DNA of 64,000 nt, taken from contig CM055067.1 of NCBI GenBank assembly GCA_029204045.2, positions 24,440,838 through 24,504,837 on the forward strand, read 5' to 3'. The notes beneath the pieces were generated by a model that saw nothing but the letters and a program-made list of their open reading frames with translations, had not been told where the DNA came from and ran no database searches. Below, piece by piece: positions 10,470-22,769 of this stretch. The translations under genes and the position numbers were made by a program. Numbering within the stretch: position 1 is the first letter of the stretch; each line of letters starts with the position of its first letter. The DNA comes from Tillandsia leiboldiana (taxonomy: Eukaryota > Streptophyta > Magnoliopsida > Poales > Bromeliaceae).

Positions 10470-10798
10470 TTCTTTTCTCTTAATCCTTTTCTTGTGCAGG
10501 AACTTCATTTTTTTTTTTTTCTTTCTTTTGTGCAGGTCTTTAAGTTTTTTTTTTAGTTTTAGTTCTCAGGTTTTTTCTTGATTTTGAACTTTTTAACTCT
10601 CCTTAAATTTTGAATTTTTGGCTTAGTTTGTGACAAAAAGGGGGAGAGAGTTTAGTGTGAACTCTGTGAGAACTTTGAACTTTTGGTGAGAACTTAGAAC
10701 AAACTTTGACTTTGGTGAAAGGTAAGTATCACAACTTCTGGTTTTATCTTGTGATTTGTTGCATGTCCCTACTAACTATTCGACTAACTATTTGGACA
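10470..10798 (+). other. 3' untranslated stretch of A before the B insertion
   Basis: T-rich sequence with runs of up to a dozen T. It includes a PPT-like AAAAAGGGGGAGAGAG (10635-10650) that aligns with the first of several such tracts in C (from 35383). No ORF is supported. Confidence 0.6.
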
Positions 10799-10803
10799 TG
10801 TAT
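10799..10803. repeat. Target-site duplication of gypsy B, left copy
   Basis: TGTAT, repeated exactly at 20998-21002. Confidence 0.9.
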
Positions 10804-12899
10804 TGTCACGCCCCGGGGTCGAAACTGCGACCCGGGCTCGCTAACAGATCAGCCATCTGTACGGAAACTGCCATACAGACGAAGCGTCTAGCCTGCAAAA
10901 GACAAAACTACAGCTACACAGATATTAGAGCGGATACAATGCTGTACTATAAAATTTTTTCTCTACAAGGTTGCAACAACACAAAGCCTATCTCCCAAAA
11001 TCAGATGATACAAATAGAAGTCCACCTATACAACATCTACGAATCCAAATGGGAGATAGCTAAACAGGAAAAAACCAACTCCCACAATCCGGGATGGTAC
11101 ATCTACCTCTCTCTAAAGTAACAATGTTGGTAGGGAACTATCACGCGACTCCCTGTCCTCGGTCCGTCCAGTCAAGCCCAGCAGGAACGGAAGAAAGCCT
11201 CAGCAACCTGTCACCGACAGAGGGTGTGAGAACTACATCCTACAGTAGTTCTCAGTGGGTACCGTCTCCAAGAACCACGGTCTGGCCACTAAGTCTACCA
11301 GAGGCATAAGATAGAGAAAAGACTGATGATAATATAAATAAGCTGGAAAAGAATCTACAGCTATCATGCCTCTAACTACTATGCTCAATAAGAAGAGACT
11401 ATGGATGATGGTATGCAGTCACTCACTGCTGGCAAAATGTCACAAGTACTACCCAAGACACTCTACAATGACACATGCTACGCCATCACTCTCTCAGTGT
11501 ATCTCAAATCTCAGCGACTGCCCCACAGGGTCCAGTCGAGTCAAGCCTGCGCCCCCTGGTGTATCAACCAGGGTGTCCAAACGGACAAACTCGATATCTC
11601 ACACAGTGACCCCATGGTAGCACGGCCAGGGGTATCAAGCGACCTCTAGTATATGAACTAGGCGCATCATCGCAGCCTCGTCAGGCTCGGTATCATCATC
11701 GCAGCCTCATCAGGCTCGGAATCATCAACGCACCCGGGGCGTGGTTCGAGGGGTGCGACCCCACCGAACTCAAGTATCTCATCAGTATCACTGTCTCACA
11801 AGTGGCTCCTGCAGGCTATAATCCTCGATCAAACAGATCGGTATCTCGATGCTCAAAGCACAACACAACTCTACTGAACTCAACACACAACTCACGGCTG
11901 GAGATGCTCCACAGCCAGATCTACGAAGGGTCCGAAACCCCGGGGACTAACATCTACGTCCCCAAGAAAGAAAACAGTCCTTAGAACCCAGATCACTCGA
12001 ATCCGCTCGGGTGGATAAGTTTATAAGAAACCATGTCATTTATTTCAGAAAACCATTCGATCTGAGAGAAATCCATCTTATTAATGACTTTTAGTCTTTT
12101 TAGGAAAACCCTTTTGAAATCAAGTTTTACGCCCAAACCTCGAAGGGCTAATGCCCTCGTCCTATCACACAAGAACAGACTCAGGCAACCGTGCGAGGCT
12201 GGGAAGAACATTGGCTGACCAAAATCATGTATTCATCCAAAAAGGTTCTGGGTTCAAGGTCCTGCTAACACACGTGCACCACGATCACAACCTGGTGGAG
12301 ACGAGAAGAACAGCGGAAAGGAAAACCCCCGGGACCACCGTTTATCTGAAACGGTTCCCCAAAACACTAACACTGGCCTAACCCAGCCACCAGACCCCAC
12401 TCGGCCCCCCGGGCCCGAGTGCAACACCCGTCCCACAACACTCTGACCACTCAGCCCACTACCCGGGCGAGGAAACTCTAAGTCCCGAAGGATATGAAAA
12501 GTGCGGGATGTCTAAAGCATAAAGGAACCTAGCCCAAATTAAGGTTCTCCAATAGGTCTGGTCAAACATATGCACATATGACGGGGGTGCTAGTTAAGTT
12601 CCAAGAAAACACTTAAACTAGCATGCGATCCTATCACAATAGAATTAGAAGGAAGTCCGTAGACTTGGAGAGAAAACCAACCCACCTCAGAAAGCCACCA
12701 ATTGCTCGTCGACACTTGCAATTGGCTCAGCGGGCTTACCTGGCCTCCAAGGGGTCCGCACGCAACACGAAGCCCGAAGCCAGAATCCGCACGCGAAACG
12801 GAGCACGCGGCGACCAACCACACGACCGCGCGCTCCGCGAAAGCTAAAACCGCACCGCAAGCTGCCAGAAGCATAGAAATCGCAAAATCAATCAAAACG

Positions 12900-13505
12900 G
12901 TCAAAACCGGGCATCCGACGGCGAAAAACAGCCTCCGTCAGCGAAAACCAGCGCCCGACGGCGAAAACAGCACGCGGCGGCGAAAACCAGCTCCGTCGGC
13001 GAAAACCAGCGCCCGACGGCGAAAAACAGCACGCGGCGGCGAAAACCAGCTCCGTCGGCGAAAACCAGCGCTCGACGGCGAAAAACAGCTCCGTCGGCGA
13101 AAACCAGCGCCCGACGGCGAAAAACAGCACGCGGCGGCAAAAACCAGCTCCGTCGGCGAAAACCAGCGCCCGACGGCGAAAAACAGCTCCGTCGGCGAAA
13201 ACCAGCGCCCGACGGCGAAAAACAGCTCGAAAATCAGCTTGCGAAAATCCTGCGAAAACCGCTCGCGAAAAACTGCCAGAAAACCGCTCGCGAGACTGCT
13301 CGCGAAAACAGCGAGAAACGGCTTGCGAAAAACAGCGAAAACCTGCGCGACAGCCAGCGCGAAAACTGCTCGCAACCTGCTCACAAAAACTGCTCAAAAT
13401 CTGCTTGACGGCGAAAAAGCAGCAGCCGACGGCGAAAAACTGCGCCCGACGGCGAAAACAGCGGCCGACGGCGACCCACGGGCTCCGACGGCGAAAACAC
13501 GGCGC
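12900..13505 (-). repeat. Minisatellite in the left B LTR
   Basis: Irregular tandem repeats of a motif around CGACGGCGAAAACAGC, mixing units of about 19 and 38 bp. The whole array is absent from the right LTR because of the 929-bp deletion. It sits where the G 5' LTR block carries a different minisatellite (29955-30290). Confidence 0.8.
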
Positions 13506-14324
13506 CGGCACGCAAACCGGGGAGTCGCCCGCCGTCCGGGAGCACGCCGAGCGGCGAAAACCCCAGCCGCGCGACGAGGGAGGCCCGCCACACGGCGCCA
13601 AACCAAGCAGCGCCGCGCAGCGACCCGCTGCGCGCGGTCGCGCGCCCGCGCGGCCCGCACGCTCGCGCGCGGTCCTGCCGCGCGCGCCCGCGCGCGGCCC
13701 TGCCGCGCGCGCCTGCGCGCGGCCAGGAGGTGCCGCGCGCACGCGCGCGGCCCTGCGTGCGCCCCTGCGCGCGGCCCTGCCGCGCGCGCCTGGGCCGCGC
13801 GCGCTTGCGCGCGGCCAGGAGATGCCGCGCGGCCCTGCCGCGCGCGCCTGCGCGCGGCCAGGCAGCGCCGCGTGCCGCTCTTTGCTGCACGCGGCGCCGC
13901 GCCCAGCGGCAAGTCGCCGCAGGGTGCTGCCAACAGCAGCACCCTGGCGCCGCGCGTGCGCCGTCGCGCGCGCGCGCGACCGCCGGCGACGGCAAAATCC
14001 AATAAAACCCCAATAAAATCCGAAAATCCCCAAAAAATCCAATTAATCCAAAAATCCCATTTTTAGCTTTTTTACCATCCAAATAAAAATCCAAAAGCTC
14101 TCAAAACCCGAGAAAACCTCAAAAATCAGAAATTGCTTACCTCGTCGACGCCCGCCGCACGCCCACGAGCTCCACGCGGCCTCCAACGGCGAGTCCAAGA
14201 ATCCAAGATCACCTCAAAAACCCTCTTCTTCCTTTTCTTTTTCCTTTTCCTCTCTTTTCTTTTCCTTTCTTTCTTTCTTCCTTTTCTTTCTTTCTCTCTG
14301 CTGCAGAGGGAGGCTGGGGGAAGC

Positions 14325-14332
14325 TTTTTATA
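14325..14332 (-). promoter_or_regulatory. TATA box of left B LTR
   Basis: TATAAAAA on the minus strand, followed in the direction of transcription by a purine-rich tract (about 14220-14300). The same site in the right LTR is 20149-20156. Confidence 0.6.
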
Positions 14333-14384
14333 AAGCAAAAGCTTTATTAATTAATTAACTAATTAATTAATTCCCAAAAATCCA

Positions 14385-14945
14385 ACTCCAACTCACTTTT
14401 TGCCTTCGGGCTCTCTGCCACTGCCCGGAACCTCCCGAACTCCGCTGTAAATCGAAAATACACATGCTCACAGCTTTTTCTCTTCAAAAAGCTCATCCGT
14501 TGAGTCGGGGTGCTCAAATCAATTACCGGCTCCAAAATTGCTAGTTCCGACTCACTTTTTGCCTCCGGGTCCTCTGCGTCAGTCCGGAACCTCCCGAACC
14601 TCGCTGTAAATCGAAAATACACGTGTCCACAGCTTTTTCTCTTCAAAAAGCTCATCCGTTGAGTCGGGGTGCTCAAATCAATTACCGGCTCCAAAACTGC
14701 CAGTTCCGACTCACTTTTTGCCTCCGGATCCTCCGCGTCAGTCCGGAACCTCCCGAACCTCGCTGTAAATCAAAAGTACACGTGTCCACAGCTTTTTCTC
14801 CTCAAAAAGCTCGTCCGTTGAGTCGGGGTGCTCAAATCAATTACCGGCTCCAAAATTGCCAGTTCCGACTCACTTTTTGCCTCCGGGTCCTCCGCGTCAG
14901 TCCGGAACCTCCCGAACCTCGCTGTAATCTGAAAGTACACCTGTT
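14385..14945 (-). repeat. 159-bp tandem repeats in B U3 (left LTR)
   Basis: About 3.5 copies with a period of 159 bp; CAGCTTTTTC recurs at 14471, 14630 and 14789. They lie upstream of the minus-strand TATA box, as enhancer repeats would. The right LTR has the same array at about 20206-20770 (20295, 20454, 20613). Confidence 0.85.
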
Positions 14946-15173
14946 CCAAGTGTTCCTGAATTTCCAACCCTCCATGGTGAAGTCGGAAATTCCCAATCTC
15001 ATCCTCAATCGGCCTACAAAGCCCGGAAAAACCCCGAATCGAGCTGGAGCTTCCGCGTTGATCCGAATCAACCCGGCATCAACTGTGAACTCAGATGCAA
15101 CATGTCCAAGGCAACTCTCTGCTCCAAGCCATCCGTGTGGTCGGCACGCTATCCAAAGACCCGGTACTCTACA

Positions 15174-15187
15174 TTCTCCCCTCCTTC
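15174..15187 (-). other. Polypurine tract of B
   Basis: GAAGGAGGGGAGAA on the minus strand, directly beside the LTR. It follows the TTTCGAGGACGAAAC tail that marks the end of plant gypsy pol. It primes plus-strand DNA. Confidence 0.85.
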
Positions 15188-16500
15188 AAAAGGTTTCGTC
15201 CTCGAAACCAAAACACACACCCTACCACCAGAAACCCACATCAGGACTATCATCAACTCCAACTCTCTCTCAATTAGAAAAGCAACCGAGAATAGCAAAA
15301 AGTCCAAAATTTCCCAAGGACCGATGCCTTCACCCCGATCAAACAAGAACAGGTTCTAGCATCGCCTCCATTTCTGGAGTAGTCCTTCGAAATTTTTCGC
15401 TCCGTTTGCTACTTTCGGCGATAAAACGTGAAAACAAGGAGAGAGAGATGTTGAAGCTGTCCCTACTGTGGCCGCCACCCAAAACCACAATCCACCAACT
15501 CAACCATGTAGGGGTGCAAAACTCTGATCTCAACCACTAGGAAAGGAAGTCGTACCAAGTACCAAGCGATCCACTAACCTGGCGCCCACCAATCGGCGAC
15601 CCAAACTCATCCTCTCGGCTCTCAGGTGGTCGCTCTAACTCAACATACAGGCACCACCGAACCTTCACTGGGTAAACTCAACCGTAAATTCCATAACTTC
15701 ACAAGCAAGAATTTCTTCGGTTGCTTCAGATAGCTCAAATCCTTGTTCGACTCCAACGAAGAAAAGCCGATAAAGTGCGAGGATTCAATTACACTTCCTC
15801 CTATCAGACAAAAATCACGGTCCAAACTCCCCGCGTAAACTCAAGTCTATAAACATGAACCTCTGCGGCTGGTGGCTTCCAAAAATCGAAGTCTCCAAAA
15901 GGCAAAACTCCTCCGTTGCTCCTTAGCAACCAAAACAATCAAGTTCCGCAGGTACATCTCTCGACGAGGCAACCAACATCTCCCCTCTTAGGAGTTGCTG
16001 CACTAACCTCCAGTGATCTTGAAGCTCTAAACCACTTCGGAAATAAATCCAAATGTCCACGACGGGTCCGGCTGCTAACCCGTTCAAACACCGCTGGAGT
16101 ACTCGATTCTTCAAACCCTAACAATCGAGGCCTCAGTCGATCCACCTGACCGCAAGGCAAGCTCAGAAAGCCCCTACCGGGTTCTGAACACTAACCGGGC
16201 ACAACCTCGGCTGCAAGGTTCCATAACCAAGTCGACCACTATCTCGGTCTCCAATCCAGTATCCTGGCGCCTCAACTGCCGAGAACCTCCAGGTCTCTGT
16301 CTCCTCTGAGACACATGATCCTGGGGCTGGCACCATGGCAACCTCGATCCACTCCACTATCCCGAAATCCGGCCATACTGGAAGACTCTCTCTCTGGAGC
16401 TGGTCCCTCGATCTCCGTCCCTCCTGGACGTGATCAGTGATCCTCGGTCAATCCATCGCACATGCCCAATCGCTGCATCTACGGTCGGCACTCGCCGAGA
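15188..16500 (-). other. Degenerate internal region of B
   Basis: Non-coding relic that aligns in patches with 54000-56650 of element G on the opposite strand, for example around the GAGCAACGGAGG segment near 15920 and the FRGRN-type pol tail next to the PPT. Many stops; no domain survives. Confidence 0.55.
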
Positions 16501-17125
16501 ATACACCATGAGATAGATATCCAGGTGCAGTCCCCTCTCAACATAAACAACCCCGAAGCCTCATCCTGGGTGACAAGGGGCCCACTGCTCAACCATCGCG
16601 GAAACTCGCTCTCGGTGGTCCAACAGGACGAACCCGACGCCACCAACTCTCGGCGTCCCAAACAAAAGGCGCAAGATCAAGCGCCCTGATGCTTCTCCTG
16701 GATGAACAATCCTTGAACAGCTTTTCCATAGCAGCGATCCAGTTCTCGGCCTCCCAAGGCCCCCAACTTAAATCCCAACATCTGCAGGGGATGGGACTGG
16801 ATGAAGTAGAATAACCGGTTGGCAACCTCTCGCTGCTCCTGCACCATCAGTGGTGCGACCAGGGTCGAAATCGACAATGTCGCGGCTGGAGTACTACTGG
16901 CGATACCCCGGGAGATGCTCTCAGCTCAAACATGCGCAACACACGCTCCATGTTCTTCTCCTGGCGCCGCAACGCCTCCGACATCTGGGCCACCTGAGCC
17001 CGCAGATCCTGTACCTCACCCTGCCTAGCCTGCTCGGCAGCCCGCCGTCCAGGCTCCTCAGCTGAGGTCAAACGCCCGCTCGTCGCTGCACGACGTCTCG
17101 GCGGCAGCGCAAGTAATTGAAACAA
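16501..17125 (-). pseudogene. Gypsy gag remnant of B
   Basis: Minus-strand gag fragments in more than one frame. The N-terminal part (16847-17125) is a basic/coiled segment with RRQEKNMERVLRMFE. The next (16589-16825) has AENWIAAMEKLFKDC followed by a DAESWWRRV motif, the signature of the plant Ty3/gypsy gag (retrotrans_gag) domain. Frameshifts separate the pieces and no zinc knuckle is visible. Intact gag would form the particle. A parallel, equally broken copy is at 53680-53860 in G. Confidence 0.8.
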
Positions 17126-17383
17126 AAACGAACATCAGGACACAACAACCATACGACCCAATCCAGCGAGAGTCTAAAATTTGTTATCCTTCATAAAGTA
17201 TTATGTTGTCTGCAGCCAACATAATCACTTTGAGAGAATAACATATAAAATCACTCATCCCAACCCGAGGGAGAGGTAAAAACTCAATCTGGACTCTCGC
17301 TAAAAGTCACGACTCTCACGTAGTCATCCTAATGTCCAACCATAAGCCTAGGGTTTCTAAGTCCTCAATGACCTATATCCTAG

Positions 17384-17395
17384 GCTCTGATACCA
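17384..17395 (-). other. Primer-binding site of B
   Basis: TGGTATCAGAGC on the minus strand, eight bases inside the LTR boundary. Complementary to initiator-Met tRNA. Confidence 0.9.
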
Positions 17396-17403
17396 CTCTA
17401 ATC

Positions 17404-20400
17404 TGTCATGCCCCGGGGTCGAAACTGCGACCCGGGCTCGCTAACAGATCCGCCATCTGTACGAAAACTGCCGTACAGACGAAGCGTCTAGCCTGCAAAA
17501 GACAAAACTACAGCTACACAGATATTAGAGCGGATACAATGCTGTACTATAAAATTTTTTCTCTACAAGGTTGCAACAACACAAAGCCTATCTCCCAAAA
17601 TCAGATGATACAAATAGAAGTCCACCTATACAACATCTACGAATCCAAATGGGAGATAGCTAAACAGGAAAAAAACCAACTCCCACAATCCGGGATGGTA
17701 CATCTACCTCTCTCTAAAGTAACAATGCTGGTAGGGAACTATCACGCGACTCCCTGTCCTCGGTCCGTCCAGTCAAGCCCAGCAGGAACGGAAGAAAGCC
17801 TCAGCAACCTGTCACCGACAGAGGGTGTGAGAACTACATCCTACAGTAGTTCTCAGTGGGTACCGTCTCCAAGAACCACGGTCTGCCCACTAAGTCTACC
17901 AGAGGCATAAGATAGAGAAAAGACTGATGATAATATAAATAAGCTGGAAAAGAATCTACAGCTATCATGCCTCTAACTATTATGCTCAATAAGAAGAGAC
18001 TATGGATGATGGTATGCAGTCACTCACTGCTGGCAAAATGTCACAAGTACTACCCAAGACACTCTACAATGACACATGCTACGCCATCACTCTCTCAGTG
18101 TATCTCAAATCTCAGCGACTGCCCCACAGGGTCCAGTCGAGTCAAGCCTGCGCCCCCTGGTGTATCAACCAGGGTGTCCAAACGGACAAACTCGATATCT
18201 CACACAGTGACCCCATGGTAGCACGGCCAGGGGTATCAAGCGACCTCTAGTATATGAACTAGGCGCATCATCGCAGCCTCGTCAGGCTCGGTATCATCAT
18301 CGCAGCCTCATCAGGCTCGGAATCATCAACGCACCCGGGGCGTGGTTCGAGGGGTGCGACCCCACCGAACTCAAGTATCTCATCAGTATCACTGTCTCAC
18401 AAGTGGCTCCTGCAGGCTATAATCCTCGATCAAACAGATCGGTATCTCGATGCTCAAAGCACAACTCAGTCGGAGAACCCTTCACGACTCAATCTCACAA
18501 CACTGACCCACTCAACGAAAGTACTACACAACTGGGACCACCGTCTCTCCCAACGGCTCCCACAACACAACTCCACTGAACTCAACACACAACTCACGGC
18601 TGGAGATGCTCCACAGCCAGATCTACGAAGGGTCTGAAACCCCGGGGACTAACATCTACGTCCCCAAGAAAGAAAACAGTCCTTAGAACCCAGATCACTC
18701 GAATCCGCTCGGGTGGATAAGTTTATAAGAAACCATGTCATTTATTTCAGAAAACCATTCGATCTGAGAGAAATCCATCTTATTAATGACTTTTAGTCTT
18801 TTTAGGAAAACCCTTTTGAAATCAAGTTTTACGCCCAAACCTCGAAGGGCTAATGCCCTCGTCCTATCACACAAGAACAGACTCAGGCAACCGTGCGAGG
18901 CTGGGAAGAACATTGGCTGACCAAAATCATGTATTCATCCAAAAAGGTTCTGGGTTCAAGGTCCTGCTAACACACGTGCACCACGATCACAACCTGGTGG
19001 TGACGAGAAGAACAGCGGAAAGGAAAACCCCCGGGACCACCGTTTATCTGAAACGGTTCCCCAAAACACTAACACTGGCCTAACCCAGCCACCAGACCCC
19101 ACTCGGCCCCCCGGGCCCGAGTGCAACACCCGTCCCACAACACTCTGACCACTCAGCCCACTACCCGGGCGAGGAAACTCTAAGTCCCGAAGGATATGAA
19201 AAGTGCGGGATGTCTAAAGCATAAAGGAACCTAGCCCAAATCAAGGTTCTCCAATAGGTCTGGTCAAACATATGCACATATGACGGGGGTGCTAGTTAAG
19301 TTCCAAGAAAACACTTAAACTAGCATGCGAAAACCCCAGCCGCGCGATGAGGGAGGCCCGCCGCACGGCGCCAAACCAAGCAGCGCCGCGAAGCGACCCG
19401 CTGCGCGGTGCCGGAGCGCGCCGCGCAGCGCCATGCGGCGCTGCGCGCGGTCGCGCGCCCGCGCGGCCCGCAGGCCCGCGCGCGGCCCTGCCGCGCGCGC
19501 CCGCGCGCGGCCCTGCCGTGCGCCCCTGCGCGCGGCCCTGCCGCGCGCGCCTGCGCGTGGCCTGCGCGCGGACAGGAGGTGCCGCGCGCACCCGCGCGCG
19601 GCCCTGCCGCGCGCGCCTGCGCGCGGCCAGGAGGTGCCGCGCGCACCCGCGCGCGGCCCTGCCGCGCGCGCCTGCGCGCGGCCAGGCAGCGCCGCGAGCC
19701 GCTCTTTGCTGCACGCGGCGCCGCGCCCAGCGGCAAGTCGCCGCAGGGTGCTGCCAACAGCAGCACCCTGGCGCCGCGCGTGCGCCGTCGCGCGCGCGCG
19801 CGGCCGCCGGCGACGGCAAAATCCAATAAAACCCCAATAAAATCCAAAAATCCCCAAAAAATCCAATTAATCCAAAAATCCCATTTTTAGCTTTTTAACC
19901 AACCAAATAAAAATCCAAAAGCTCTCAAAACCCGAGAAAACCTCAAAAATCAGAAATTGCTTACCTCGTCGACGCCCGCCGCACGCCCACGAGCTCCACG
20001 CGGCCTCCAACGGCGAGTCCAAAAATCCAAGATCACATCAAAAACCCTCTTCTTCCTTTTCTTTTTCCTTTTCCTCTCTTTTCTTTTCCTTTCTTTCTTT
20101 CTTCCTTTTCTTTCTTTCTCTCTGCTGCAGAGGGAGGCTGGGGGAAGCTTTTTATAAAGCAAAAGCTTTATTAATTAATTAACTAATTAATTAATTCCCA
20201 AAAATCCAACTCCAACTCACTTTTTGCCTTCGGGCTCTCTGCCACTGCCCGGAACCTCCCGAACTCCGCTGTAAATCGAAAATACACATGCTCACAGCTT
20301 TTTCTCTTCAAAAAGCTCATCCGTTGAGTCGGGGTGCTCAAATTAATTACCGGCTCCAAAATTGCCAGTTCCGACTCACTTTTTGCCTCCGGGTCCTCTG

Positions 20401-20997
20401 CGTCAGTCCGGAACCTCCCGAACCTCGCTGTAAATCGAAAATACACGTGTCCACAGCTTTTTCTCTTCAAAAAGCTTATCCGTTGAGTCGGGGTGCTCAA
20501 ATCAATTACCGGCTCCAAAACTGCCAGTTCCGCCTCACTTTTTGCCTCCGGATCCTCCGCGTCAGTCCGGAACCTCCCGAACCTCGCTGTAAATCAAAAG
20601 TACACGTGTCCACAGCTTTTTCTCCTCTAAAAGCTCGTCCGTTGAGTCGGGGTGCTCAAATCAATTACCGGCTCCAAAATTGCCAGTTCCGACTCACTTT
20701 TTGCCTCCGGGTCCTCCGCGTCAGTCCGGAACCTCCCGAACCTCGCTGTAATCTGAAAGTACACCTGTTCCAAGTGTTCCTGAATTTCCAACCCTCCACG
20801 GTGAAGTCGGAAATTCCCAATCTCATCCTCAATCGGCCTACAAAGCCCGGAAAAACCCCGAATCGAGCTGGAGCTTCCGCGTTGATCCGAATCAACCCGG
20901 CATCAACTGTGAACTCAGATGCAACATGTCCAAGGCAACTCTCTGCTCCAAGCCATCCGTGTGGTCGGCGCGCTATCCAAAGACCCGGTACTCTACA
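17404..20997 (-). repeat. Right LTR of gypsy B (5' LTR of the element)
   Basis: 3594 bp. It starts TGTCATGCC (one change from the left copy) and ends CTCTACA. A 929-bp deletion at 19328-19330 is joined at the shared GCGA. Otherwise collinear with the left LTR, including the G+C-rich block (19380-19800), TATA box and 159-bp repeats. Confidence 0.9.
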
Positions 20998-21002
20998 TGT
21001 AT
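20998..21002. repeat. Target-site duplication of gypsy B, right copy
   Basis: TGTAT, identical to 10799-10803. Confidence 0.9.
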
Positions 21003-21383
21003 TATAACTAACAAGTTGTTTGATTACTAACAAAGCAAAGTTATGACATTTGAAATCTTATTGCTTAGAAGATATGTCAATGTTTGATTGTTATCTTATT
21101 ACATATCTGAATTTCTCAATGTCATGGTGAGCATAAACTCTATCTCTGTTAGGTTTTGAATGCTAAATATTCTTGAGGTATCTAACGATCTCTTTTTGTC
21201 AAGAATGATTTCTTTTTGCAGAGAGTACAGATGTCTAAGTCTAGAGTATGTTTTAGGAGTTTATCTCTTGTATTGGATCTCCATTGTAAATTTTTGTTGT
21301 ATGGTGATAGCAACAAAAATATCTTTTTTTGAATTTTCTTTAGTGGATCTGTGTTTTGTCACGAAACCGCCAAAGGGGGAGAT
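21003..21383 (+). other. 3' untranslated end of A with polypurine tract
   Basis: A resumes after B. A/T-rich, no ORF of note, ending in the PPT AAAGGGGGAGA (21372-21382) directly before the 3' LTR. The same PPT precedes the C 3' LTR (35812-35822). Confidence 0.85.
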
Positions 21384-22728
21384 TGTTACGGATTTTGTTT
21401 TGGCGCATTTCGTGAAAGTGTTAAGTCTTGAAGATTGAAGATGAATGAAGTTTAGATCATATACCTCAATCTCAAGAAAGAAGAATTCAAAAGGATCAGG
21501 TAAGTTTAACTAAATATTTTTGGTGATCCGAATACTTTTTGTAGTGTAGAAACACTTGGAAGAATTTCTTATTGCATAAAAATCAAGAACTGAACATGAG
21601 ACTTGTTCAGGATCCGGATCAGATTGTTCAATCCGGATCCCGAAGGTGGTTCGTTCATACACCAGTTCAATCCGGATCGTAGCTTCCCTTGATTCGGATC
21701 CCGAACATTGAGTTTACCATTTTCCTTGAACGATCCGGATCAGGCTTCGCAATCCGGATCCCGAACGTTGATGTTTGATGAACTGTATGAACGATCCGGA
21801 TCAAGCACTTCGATCCGGATCCCGAACCTTCGTTTTTCTGGAATTGGCTGACTCGTTACGACGATCCGGATCACAGCTAATCCGATTCGGATCGCCGTCG
21901 TGAAAATTTCCAAAAACAGATAGTTTTTGATCCTTATCTTCTTCCTAGGGTTTCTAACCTATAAATAGACCCTATGATTCTTTTTCTAGGGTTAATCCAA
22001 GAAGCCGATAATCCAAAAAGCCGTCATCTTTTATACGGCCTAAGATCCACATATAGAGAAGAAAGGAAATCATTAGATATTACTCTATGTTTCTTCATCT
22101 ATATTGATTAGTTTGATTCTAGGTTTTCATACTCACATCTTCAGTTGAATCAAACTAATGAATACTTAGATGGTATTTCCTATCTATCTTTGATCTAAGT
22201 ATTCGGCGGATCATCACCACCCAAAAACAACGATTTACCCCAAAATCGGCGCGTGGACTCGCGTGGCCTTGTGGATTCAAGGTGCAGCCGCTCTCATGGA
22301 TTCGGAGCGAGGTACGTTCGTGGATTCGAAGCGTGCTACTGGGTGAAGACCGTGGATTCAGTCAGACGTCGTGGACTCGACGTTGGACGCCATGGATTCG
22401 GCGTTGGACGCAGATCGTGGATTCGAGACGCGTTGCGGAGCGAGCGGAGAAGATCAACTAGGAGCGTATGGAAAAGGTTGAGTCGTCTGTGAGTACGGTA
22501 TATCACCTTGTACGTGTTTAATTCTAGTGGATTTCACCGTGTTATCGGTCCCGTGGTTTTTTACTCCGGTTTGGAGTTTTCCACGTAAAAATCTTGCGTG
22601 TTCTATTATATTTCCGCATTGGGTTTTTATTGCGCAATGATTTTTTGAGTGTTTATTGTTTACACCTATTCACCCTCCTCTAGGTGTTTTTTTCCCTATT
22701 TAGATCTTTTATTACATATAACCCAACA
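21384..22728 (+). repeat. 3' LTR of copia A
   Basis: 1345 bp, same ends as the 5' LTR. About 25 differences, several of them C/T at CpG. Some leader hairpins are damaged here (for example CGGTC to CAGTC), which fits loss of constraint after insertion. Confidence 0.95.
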
Positions 22729-22769
22729 GGATGGGATCCAGGCTTCGTCCGACCCGCGCCGGCGCCCGC

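Larger units (their letters stand above)
10804..15173 (-). repeat. Left LTR of gypsy B (3' LTR of the element)
   Basis: 4370 bp. It has a 929-bp segment (12629-13557) missing from the right LTR, and lacks 91 bp present there (18476-18566, between CACAAC repeats). Long open frames on both strands between 12600 and 14070 come from biased G+C sequence and are not genes. Confidence 0.9.
10804..20997 (-). mobile_element. Ty3/gypsy-type retrotransposon B, degenerate, minus strand
   Basis: LTRs (10804-15173 and 17404-20997) begin TGTCACGCC or TGTCATGCC and end CTCTACA on the plus strand, so the element reads leftward. A minus-strand PBS lies at 17384-17395 and a minus-strand PPT beside 15173. The internal region is only 2230 bp and keeps a gag remnant, so the LTRs outweigh the inside, as in LARD-type non-autonomous elements. 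Exact TSD TGTAT. Apart from two large indels the LTRs differ by roughly 1% by eye. Inserted in the 3' UTR of A. Confidence 0.88.
902..22728 (+). mobile_element. Ty1/copia retrotransposon A, full length, interrupted by B
   Basis: A complete element bounded by two 1345-bp direct LTRs that start TGTTACGG and end CCAACA, flanked by a 5-bp duplication with one mismatch. Its order is LTR, initiator-Met PBS, gag-pol (broken), long conserved spacer, LTR-like internal promoter, intact second ORF, PPT, LTR. Gypsy B is inserted at 10804-20997, so A itself is about 11.6 kb. Protease, integrase, RT, RNase H is the copia order. An extra ORF 3' of pol is known from the plant SIRE/Maximus lineage. The LTRs differ at about 25 positions by eye (about 2%), so A is older than C and D. 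It lies inside the H LTR. Confidence 0.93.

Noticed and set aside
12702..14066. A 454-codon plus-strand frame and a 384-codon minus-strand frame in the B LTR
   Set aside because: Low-complexity Ala/Arg/Pro or Phe/Arg sequence from the minisatellite and a G+C-rich block; the matching right LTR lacks 929 bp of it, and it lies in non-coding LTR.
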